A DNA stretch of 5,583 nt. Origin: Zeimonas sp035303885. GTDB taxonomy: Bacteria > Pseudomonadota > Gammaproteobacteria > Burkholderiales > Burkholderiaceae_E. Positions 1-5,040 of the stretch are shown piece after piece. The notes beneath the pieces were generated by a model. That model was not told the origin of the DNA, ran no database searches, and saw only the letters and a list, made by a program, of their open reading frames with translations. The translations under genes and the position numbers were made by a program. The stretch is from assembly GCA_035303885.1 (NCBI GenBank), contig DATGRE010000108.1, positions 1-5,583 of the forward strand. The letters run 5' to 3'. Within the stretch, counting starts at the first letter, position 1; the number at the start of each line of letters is the position of its first letter.

Positions 1-47
1 ACGTCGCCGCCTATCCGGGCCGCTCCGCGTTCTACAATCTGCGCTGA
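1..47 (+). CDS. eno: Enolase, C-terminal end only (partial)
   Basis: Only the last 14 codons and the TGA stop (45-47) are present, reading VAAYPGRSAFYNLR. The YPGRxAFYNL ending is the kind of tail I know from betaproteobacterial enolases, the glycolytic enzyme that converts 2-phosphoglycerate to phosphoenolpyruvate in the cytosol. The next gene is ftsB, and eno-ftsB is a conserved gene pair in proteobacteria, which supports the call more than the short peptide does. The gene enters from the left edge, so its start, active site and promoter are outside the window. The assignment rests on 14 residues plus context; no other reading frame here gives a plausible gene end. Confidence 0.72.
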   Translation, partial: VAAYPGRSAFYNLR

Positions 48-117
48 CGCGCGGCGGTCGCGCGTTCGTATCGCCGGCGGGCCCAGCGCGCCGGCGTCTC
101 GCGAGGTATCGCTCCCG

Positions 118-450
118 GTGCGTATGCTCGGCATCGTTCTCGCCTGCCTGCTCGCGCTGATCCAGCACCCGCTCTGGCTCGGCAAGGGAGGGTGGCTGCG
201 CGTCTGGGAGCTCGACCGCCAGCTGGCCGCCCAGCAGGCGCTGAACGCGCGCATCGCCTCACGCAACGACGCGCTCGAGGCCGAGGTGGCCGATCTTCGC
301 GCCGGGCAGCAGGCGCTGGAGGAGCGCGCCCGATACGACCTCGGCATGGTCAAGCCGGGCGAGCTGTTCGTGCAGATCAACGAGCCGCCGACGAGCCGGC
401 CGGCGTCCGACGAGCGTCTTCGCACCGCGGCGGCCGGCGAGCATCGATGA
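118..450 (+). CDS. ftsB: Cell division protein FtsB
   Basis: FtsB is a small bitopic inner-membrane protein of the divisome; with FtsL and FtsQ it forms the complex that activates septal peptidoglycan synthesis. The 110-residue product has the expected build: a very short cytoplasmic start, one membrane segment at about residues 4-20 (LGIVLACLLALIQHPLW), a periplasmic leucine-zipper-like coiled coil at about 30-66, and the conserved block EERARYDLGMVKPGE at 68-82. The family is usually about 90-110 aa; here a Pro/Arg-rich tail follows residue 88. GTG at 118 is preferred because GAGG at 103-106 lies 11 bases upstream; the in-frame ATG at 124 would be 17 bases away. The gene follows eno by 70 bases, and its stop overlaps the start of the next gene. 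Confidence 0.93.
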   Translation: MRMLGIVLACLLALIQHPLWLGKGGWLRVWELDRQLAAQQALNARIASRNDALEAEVADLRAGQQALEERARYDLGMVKPGELFVQINEPPTSRPASDERLRTAAAGEHR

Positions 451-2168
451 CGGCGCCGGCCGGGCGGTCCGACGGTTGCGCCGCGTCGGTCCTCGCGCGC
501 TCGCTGCGCGAGCGCGGCATCGACCGCGTCTTCGCGTTGTGCGGCGGCCACGTGATGCCGATCTGGATGCGCCTGCACGAGGAGGGCATCCGCATCGTCG
601 ACGTGCGCGACGAACGCGCCGCGGTGCACATGGCGCAGGCGCACGCCGAGCTCTCGGGTTCGCTCGGCGTGGCGCTCGTCACGGCAGGCCCGGGCGTGAC
701 CAACGCGATGACCGGCCTGGCCAATGCGCAGGTCGCGCGCGCGCCGGTGCTCGTGCTCTCCGGCTGCCCGCCGAGGCCGCAGGAGAATCGCGGCGCGCTG
801 CAGGATCTCGCGCACGCCGCGCTCGTCGCGCCGCTCACGCGCTATGCGCGCACGGTACGCGAAGCCGATCTCGTCCTGCAGGAGCTCGACGAGGCGATCG
901 CGCGGGCCTTCGGCGAGGGCGGCGAGCCGGGGCCGGTCTTCCTTGATTTCCCCACCGACACACTGCTCGACGAGGTTTCACCGGCCGTGCGCGAGGCCTT
1001 CGTGCCGGCGCCGGCACGGGGCTCGATCTTTCCGGATCCGGCCGCCATCGCTCGCGCCGTCGACGTCCTGTGGTCGGCCCGCCGCCCGCTCGTCCTCGCG
1101 GGTCGCGGCGCCCGTGCGGCGCGCGAGCCGCTGCTGCGCCTGCTCGATCGGCTGGGCGCGCCGTATCTCGACACCGGCGAGAGTCGCGGCCTCGTACCCG
1201 AGGAGCATCCGTCGGTCGTCGCGGCGATGCGCGGCACCGTGATGGGCGAGGCCGACGTCCTGCTGACGGTCGGCAGGCGGCTCGATTTCCAGCTCGCCTA
1301 CGGTTCGCCGGCGGTCTTCGGCGACGCGCGCTTCGTTCGCATCGCCGATGCGCCGTCGGAGCTGCGCGACAACCGGCGTGGAGCGGTCGAGGTCTATGCG
1401 ACCCCCGCGGTCGCCCTCGATGCGATCGTGTCGGCCGCAGGCGAGCGCACGCCGGCCGCGGACCGCGAATGGGCGCGCTCGCGGCGGGCCGCCCATCTCG
1501 AGCGGGCGGCACGGCTGCTCGATTCGATGCGTGATGCGCCGTCCGGTTCCGACGGACTCATGCACCCGAACCGGCTGCTCGCGGCGCTGCGCGAGACGCT
1601 GCCAAAGGATGCCATCGTCGTGGCCGACGGTGGCGACTTCCTCAGTTTCGCGCGCGTGGCGCTGGCGCCGTCGACCTGGCTCGATCCCGGGTCGCTCGGC
1701 TGCATCGGGGTCGGCGTGCCCTTCGGCATCGCGGCGGCGCTCGCGTTCCCGGATCGGCCGTCGATCGTCGTCACCGGCGACGGCGCCTTCGGATTCAACG
1801 CCATCGAGATCGACACCGCCGTGCGCCATGGCGCGCGGGTGCTGTTCGTCGTGGCGAACAACGGCGCCTGGGGCATCGAAGTGCGGGACCAGCAGCAGAC
1901 CTTCGGCAAGATCGTCGGGACGCGGCTGCAGTTCGCCGATCACGCTGCGATGGCGCGCGCGTTCGGGCTGCATGCCGAGCGCGTCGAGCGTGCCGAAGAG
2001 CTGGTGCCGGCGATCGAACGGGCGATGGCGAGACGCCCGGCGCTGCTCGACGTGCTCGTCACTCCCGAGGCGGCGTCGGCCGACTCGCGTTCGGGGCTCG
2101 CGCGCGTGCCGCGCCTGCAGGCGCTCGCCGCATGGGACGAAGCCGAGCGCCGCTGGCGCGGGCAGTGA
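447..2168 (+). CDS. ThDP-dependent enzyme, acetolactate synthase / 2-hydroxyacyl-CoA lyase family
   Basis: A 573-residue thiamine-diphosphate enzyme with the standard three-domain layout: N-terminal pyrimidine-binding domain (about 5-180), central domain (about 195-330), and C-terminal pyrophosphate-binding domain (about 375-540). Glu56 in VDVRDERAA sits where the catalytic Glu that activates the cofactor is expected. GDG at 444-446 followed by NN at 471-472 is the Mg-ThDP motif. AGPGVTNAMTGLANA at 80-94 is typical of the family. The length fits both acetolactate synthases and oxalyl-CoA decarboxylase/2-hydroxyacyl-CoA lyases. The nearby acyl-CoA ligase and B12 mutase genes favour a lyase cleaving a 2-hydroxyacyl-CoA to a ketone or aldehyde plus formyl-CoA, but no residue I can read settles this. 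ATG at 447 overlaps the ftsB stop (ATGA), implying translational coupling; the frame stays open upstream, but that stretch is ftsB in another frame. The C-terminal tail (about 548-573) extends past the core and could be a lid over the active site. Confidence 0.9.
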   Translation: MTAPAGRSDGCAASVLARSLRERGIDRVFALCGGHVMPIWMRLHEEGIRIVDVRDERAAVHMAQAHAELSGSLGVALVTAGPGVTNAMTGLANAQVARAPVLVLSGCPPRPQENRGALQDLAHAALVAPLTRYARTVREADLVLQELDEAIARAFGEGGEPGPVFLDFPTDTLLDEVSPAVREAFVPAPARGSIFPDPAAIARAVDVLWSARRPLVLAGRGARAAREPLLRLLDRLGAPYLDTGESRGLVPEEHPSVVAAMRGTVMGEADVLLTVGRRLDFQLAYGSPAVFGDARFVRIADAPSELRDNRRGAVEVYATPAVALDAIVSAAGERTPAADREWARSRRAAHLERAARLLDSMRDAPSGSDGLMHPNRLLAALRETLPKDAIVVADGGDFLSFARVALAPSTWLDPGSLGCIGVGVPFGIAAALAFPDRPSIVVTGDGAFGFNAIEIDTAVRHGARVLFVVANNGAWGIEVRDQQQTFGKIVGTRLQFADHAAMARAFGLHAERVERAEELVPAIERAMARRPALLDVLVTPEAASADSRSGLARVPRLQALAAWDEAERRWRGQ

Positions 2169-2207
2169 ACGCCGCGGCTCGGCCGGCGCGCCGCACGCCA
2201 TGCGCGC

Positions 2208-2243
2208 GCCGCCCGCTGCGGGGGCGCCGCCCGTGGCGGGGGC
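2208..2243 (+). repeat. Two tandem 18-bp GC-rich repeats
   Basis: Two adjacent units, GCCGCCCGCTGCGGGGGC at 2208-2225 and GCCGCCCGTGGCGGGGGC at 2226-2243, differ at two positions. Each contains a small self-complementary core (CCCG...CGGG). They lie in the gap between two convergent genes and have no coding role that I can see. They may simply be the material from which the overlapping terminator-like hairpin is built. Confidence 0.75.
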
Positions 2244-2250
2244 GCCGTTT
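2223..2250 (+). terminator. Possible intrinsic terminator after the ThDP enzyme gene
   Basis: The outer arms GGCGCC at 2223-2228 and 2241-2246 pair over 6 bp. After a one-base bulge (G2229), a further 4 bp pair (CCCG 2230-2233 with CGGG 2237-2240) around a TGG loop. A short T run follows at 2248-2250. The site is about 55 bases past the stop of the upstream gene and fits the end of the eno-ftsB-ThDP transcript. The T tract is weak, so it could act poorly or depend on Rho. No matching T run lies on the other side for the convergent gene. Confidence 0.4.
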
Positions 2251-2279
2251 CGTCGCGCCGTGCGCGAAGGGGCTCGGCG

Positions 2280-3065
2280 CTATCCGAGCGGCTTGATCAC
2301 GCGGCGTGCCGCGCCGCGGACGTGGCGCAGCGACAGCCGGTGCGCGCGCCGCTCGTCGCCGGCGAGCACCGCGTCGAGGATCGCCTCGTGTTCGTCCCAG
2401 GTCTGCTCGCGGGTGCCGACCGGCTCGAGCACGGTGATCATCGCGCGACGCAGGTGGTTCCAGTACAGGCGCAGCGTCTCGGTGAGCAGTGGATTGCCGG
2501 CCGCTTCGTACAGCCAGATGTGAAACGCCATGTCGGCACCGGTGAGCTCGGCGATCTCGCCGCGCGCGAGTGCGGCGCGTCCGCGCTCGATCCGCGCGCG
2601 CGCTTCGGCGGTCCTGGCCGTGTGGACGTCGGGCGGCAGCGCCGCGCAGCGCGAAGCCGCCAGGCGCGCCGCCATCGGATCGAGCGATTCGCGCAGTTCG
2701 TAGAGCCAGACGAAGAAATCGCGTGCGAGCGGAGCGACCACCAGCCCGCGACGGCCCGCCTCGTGCGCGAAGCCCTGCGTGCGCAGCACGGTCAGCGCCT
2801 GCGTGAGCGGCTGGCGCGAGACGCCCAGCCGCGCGGCGAGTTCGTCCTGGTTCAGGCGATCGCCCGGGCGCAGCACGCCGGCGCAGATGGCGTCGAGCAG
2901 CGATGCGTAGACCTGCTCGTATAGCGACGGCGCCGCTTCGGGGAGACGGATGTCGAGCGCCGTTCGCCGCGCTGCTGCGGCATTGCCGGGCGCGGCGGGT
3001 CCCGGCGAGGTCTGCGCGGCCGTCGCTTCGCCGGTCTCCGCGAAGCCGGTGGATGCGGGGTGCAT
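2280..3065 (-). CDS. GntR-family (FadR/FCD) transcriptional regulator
   Basis: A 261-residue regulator, transcribed divergently from the B12-ligase-GTPase operon and probably controlling it. Residues about 48-112 form the winged helix-turn-helix: LYEQVYASLLDAICAGVL, then LRPGDRLNQDELAARLGVSR and the wing GRRGLVV, all typical of GntR. Residues about 120-255 are an all-helical FCD ligand domain. Asp178 and His182 (GADMAFH), His226 (DEHEAI) and His248 (LRHVR) occupy the positions of the usual FCD metal site, so the effector is probably a small carboxylate bound to a metal; a 2-hydroxy acid would fit the neighbours, by inference. The roughly 45 residues before the HTH are Ala/Pro-rich, so the start is uncertain. 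ATG at 3065 is chosen because the alternative ATG at 3083 lies inside the repeat array upstream. Further in-frame ATGs lie beyond, within the neighbouring operon, and are unlikely. Confidence 0.9.
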   Translation of the reverse strand: MHPASTGFAETGEATAAQTSPGPAAPGNAAAARRTALDIRLPEAAPSLYEQVYASLLDAICAGVLRPGDRLNQDELAARLGVSRQPLTQALTVLRTQGFAHEAGRRGLVVAPLARDFFVWLYELRESLDPMAARLAASRCAALPPDVHTARTAEARARIERGRAALARGEIAELTGADMAFHIWLYEAAGNPLLTETLRLYWNHLRRAMITVLEPVGTREQTWDEHEAILDAVLAGDERRAHRLSLRHVRGAARRVIKPLG

Positions 3066-3081
3066 AAAAATCCAACTCGAC

Positions 3082-3114
3082 ATACGGAATACGAAATACC
3101 ATAGTATCGTATTC
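3082..3114. promoter_or_regulatory. Divergent operator: ATAC heptad repeats and 8-bp inverted repeat
   Basis: This AT-rich patch contrasts sharply with the surrounding sequence and lies between the regulator and the operon it faces. Three 7-bp units follow directly on one another (ATACGGA 3082, ATACGAA 3089, ATACCAT 3096). Two ATAC cores on the other strand come next (AGTAT 3103-3107, CGTAT 3108-3112). GAATACGA at 3087-3094 and TCGTATTC at 3107-3114 form a perfect inverted repeat with a 12-base spacer. GntR/FadR proteins bind as dimers to short palindromes, often with GTAT/ATAC half-sites, so this is the likely binding site of the adjacent regulator. Weak promoter-like hexamers overlap it (TCGACA 3077-3082 and TAGTAT 3102-3107 on plus; TTGGAT 3131-3126 and GATACT 3108-3103 on minus), which would fit repression, but they are too poor to call as promoters. 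Confidence 0.6.
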
Positions 3115-3144
3115 GAAAGCAGGCTATCCAAGGCATACGTGCAC

Positions 3145-3150
3145 GGGAGA
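3145..3150 (+). promoter_or_regulatory. Ribosome binding site of the B12-subunit gene
   Basis: GGGAGA lies 5 bases before the ATG at 3156. It supports that start as the first gene of the operon. The other in-frame start-like codons nearby lack such a site. Confidence 0.6.
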
Positions 3151-3155
3151 CGCGA

Positions 3156-3563
3156 ATGGACCACCGGATCCGGGTGATGCTGGCCAAGGTCGGGCTCGAC
3201 GGCCACGATCGGGGCGTGAAGATCGTTGCGCGCTGTCTGCGCGACGCGGGGATGGACGTCGTCTACACCGGGCTGCACCGCTCGCCCGAGGAGGTGGTCG
3301 ACGCGGCGGTGCAGGAGGATGTCGACGTGCTCGGCGTGAGCCTGCTGTCGGGCGCGCACATGACGATTTTCCCGAAGATCATCCGCGGGCTGGAGTCGCG
3401 CGGCGTCGACGACATCATCCTGGTCGGCGGCGGCGTCATGCCCGACGAGGACGTCGTCGCGCTGAAGGAGATGGGCGTCGACGAGATCCTGCTGCAGGAC
3501 ACGCCGCCCGACACGATCATCCGTACCATCGAACGGCTCGTCGCCGAGCGCGGCGTGCGCTGA
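3156..3563 (+). CDS. hcmB: Cobalamin-binding small subunit of a 2-hydroxyisobutyryl-CoA-type mutase
   Basis: A 135-residue stand-alone B12-binding domain, the small subunit of an adenosylcobalamin-dependent acyl-CoA mutase. The base-off/His-on signature is complete: D15-G-H17-D-R-G20 (His17 would ligate cobalt), S62-L63, and G91-G92-G93. VMLAKVGLDGHDRG and the Rossmann-like alternation run through the whole protein, with no spare domain. In classical methylmalonyl-CoA mutase this domain is fused to the large chain; a separate chain of this size is typical of isobutyryl- and 2-hydroxyisobutyryl-CoA mutases. LLQDTPP at 112-118 and the whole C-terminal stretch resemble the HcmB/RcmB type as I remember it. 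The ligase gene follows 25 bases downstream. No large subunit is present in the window; the protein would be inactive alone. An isobutyryl- or other acyl-CoA mutase small subunit is the main alternative. Confidence 0.85.
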   Translation: MDHRIRVMLAKVGLDGHDRGVKIVARCLRDAGMDVVYTGLHRSPEEVVDAAVQEDVDVLGVSLLSGAHMTIFPKIIRGLESRGVDDIILVGGGVMPDEDVVALKEMGVDEILLQDTPPDTIIRTIERLVAERGVR

Positions 3564-3575
3564 GCGCCGGACAGC

Positions 3576-3583
3576 GAGGAGAG
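3576..3583 (+). promoter_or_regulatory. Ribosome binding site of the CoA ligase gene
   Basis: GAGGAGAG contains a near-consensus AGGAG (3577-3581) 7 bases before ATG 3589. It decides that start over the in-frame ATG at 3601, where the nearest purine run (GAGGGG) would be only 2 bases away. Confidence 0.65.
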
Positions 3584-3588
3584 CGCCG

Positions 3589-5040
3589 ATGCGAGGGGCG
3601 ATGGAGTCGTGGAGCTGGCCTCCACGCTACGACGATGCGTACCGGCCGCCCGAGGGCAGCCGCTACTGGTTTCCGGTGCGCGAGACGATGGATCCCGGAG
3701 AGCGCGAGCGCGCGATCGTGCAGCGGCTGCGCGAGGTCTGCCATTACGCGTACACGAGCTGCGCGTTCTACCGCACGAAATGGGACGAAGCGGGCTTCCA
3801 TCCCGAGCAGTTGCGTTCGCTGGAGGACTTCGAGCGGCGCTGTCCGGTGGTGACGAAGGCCGATCTTCGCGCCGCGCAGCACCGTGCGCCGCCGTTCGGC
3901 GACTACCTCTGCATTCCCGAGAGCGAGATCTTCCACGTGCACGGCACCTCGGGCACGACGGGACGTCCGACCGCCTTCGCGATCGGCCGCGACGACTGGC
4001 GCGCGATCGCCAACGCGCACGCGCGCGTGATGTGGGGGATGGGCATCCGTCCGGGCGACATCGTCTTCGTCGCCGCGATCTTCAGCCTGTACATGGGTAG
4101 CTGGGGCACGCTCGCCGGCGCCGAACGGCTCGGCGCGAAATCGTTCCCGTTCGGGGCAGGCGCGCCGGGAATGTCCTCGCGCGCCGTCCAGTGGCTGAAC
4201 ATGATGCGTCCGCAGGCGTTCTACGGAACGCCGTCGTACGCGCTGTATCTGGCCGAGACGGCCGTCAAGGAGGGGCTCGATCCGGCCGAGTTCGGCATCG
4301 AGCGGATGTTCTTCTCGGGCGAGCCGGGTGCGTCGGTGCCGGGCGTGCGCGACCGCATCATCGAGGCCTGGGGCGCGCAGGTCTTCGACTGCGGATCGAT
4401 GGCCGAGATGTCGCCGTTCATGAACGTCGCGGGAACGGCCGAGTCGTCGCAGGGGATGCTCTGCTGGCAGGACATCTGCTACACCGAGGTCTGCGATCCG
4501 GTCACCTTCGAGCGCGTGCCCTACGGCGAGCGCGGCACCCCGGTGTACACGCATCTCGAGCGCACGTCGCAGCCGATGATCCGGCTCGTCTCGGGCGATC
4601 TCGCGCTGTGGACGAACGATCCGACGCCGTGCGGGCGCACCTACCCGAGCCTGCCGCAGGGCATCTTCGGTCGCATCGACGACATGTTCACGGTGCGCGG
4701 CGAGAACGTCTATCCGAGCGAGATCGATTCGGCGCTCAGCCGGATCGAAGGCTACGGCGGCGAGCACCGCATCGTCATCACGCGCGAGGGGCAGATGGAC
4801 GAGCTGCTGCTGCGCGTGGAGCCGACGGCGGAGCTGGCCGTGCGCGGTCCGGCCGCCGTCGAGGCGTTCCGGACGCGCATCGCGTCGTCGATCCAGGCGA
4901 TGCTCGGCCTGCGCACGAGGGTCGAGGTCGTCGATCCGGGCACCTACCCGCGCACGGATTTCAAGGCGCGGCGCGTCATCGACGACCGGGAGGTTTTTCG
5001 CCGCCTCGCCCAGACGCTGCACGACGGAGGCGCGAGGTGA
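3589..5040 (+). CDS. hcl: PaaK-like acyl-CoA ligase, probable 2-hydroxyisobutyrate-CoA ligase
   Basis: A 483-residue AMP-forming acid-CoA ligase of the ANL superfamily, phenylacetate-CoA ligase type. It would activate a carboxylic acid with ATP through an acyl-adenylate to the CoA thioester, in the cytosol. Visible motifs: the phosphate loop HGTSGTTGRPT at 118-128; FFSGEPG at 241-247; DCGSMAEM at 267-274 in the substrate/AMP-binding region; SGDLALW at 335-341 with the ribose-binding Asp337; GRIDDMFTVRGENVYPSEID at 361-380 covering the hinge; and the C-terminal PRTDFKARR at 454-462, whose Lys459 is the likely adenylation lysine. The size is that of the family (about 430-490). It lies between the mutase small subunit and the GTPase, and its stop overlaps the next start (GTGA). 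That context, rather than any specificity residue I can read, points to 2-hydroxyisobutyrate or a similar branched 2-hydroxy acid. A generic aryl- or acyl-CoA ligase is the alternative. Confidence 0.88.
   Translation: MRGAMESWSWPPRYDDAYRPPEGSRYWFPVRETMDPGERERAIVQRLREVCHYAYTSCAFYRTKWDEAGFHPEQLRSLEDFERRCPVVTKADLRAAQHRAPPFGDYLCIPESEIFHVHGTSGTTGRPTAFAIGRDDWRAIANAHARVMWGMGIRPGDIVFVAAIFSLYMGSWGTLAGAERLGAKSFPFGAGAPGMSSRAVQWLNMMRPQAFYGTPSYALYLAETAVKEGLDPAEFGIERMFFSGEPGASVPGVRDRIIEAWGAQVFDCGSMAEMSPFMNVAGTAESSQGMLCWQDICYTEVCDPVTFERVPYGERGTPVYTHLERTSQPMIRLVSGDLALWTNDPTPCGRTYPSLPQGIFGRIDDMFTVRGENVYPSEIDSALSRIEGYGGEHRIVITREGQMDELLLRVEPTAELAVRGPAAVEAFRTRIASSIQAMLGLRTRVEVVDPGTYPRTDFKARRVIDDREVFRRLAQTLHDGGAR

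Noticed and set aside
32..262. 76-aa minus-strand open frame across the eno-ftsB gap
   Set aside because: Arg/Ala-rich antisense frame over ftsB with no supporting signal.
192..446. Upstream extension of the ThDP enzyme frame (85 extra codons before ATG 447)
   Set aside because: It lies entirely inside ftsB in another frame and is an Arg/Ala-rich, low-complexity translation. The recognisable ThDP domain starts just after 447.
978..2201. 407-aa minus-strand open frame opposite the ThDP enzyme
   Set aside because: Same kind of shadow: biased Arg-rich composition, no recognisable domain, and it overlaps a clearly real gene.
2322..2924. 200-aa plus-strand open frame opposite the GntR regulator
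   Set aside because: It has no family features, whereas the minus strand carries a full HTH plus FCD domain.
3066..3359. Extended GntR start up to position 3359
   Set aside because: It would run through the operator and into the B12-subunit gene on the other strand; the added residues look like antisense translation.
3156..3563. Reading the B12-domain gene as a methionine synthase- or corrinoid methyltransferase-type B12 protein
   Set aside because: Those carry a four-helix cap before the B12 domain; this protein starts directly in the Rossmann-like fold and has the acyl-CoA mutase form of the motif (DGHDRG).
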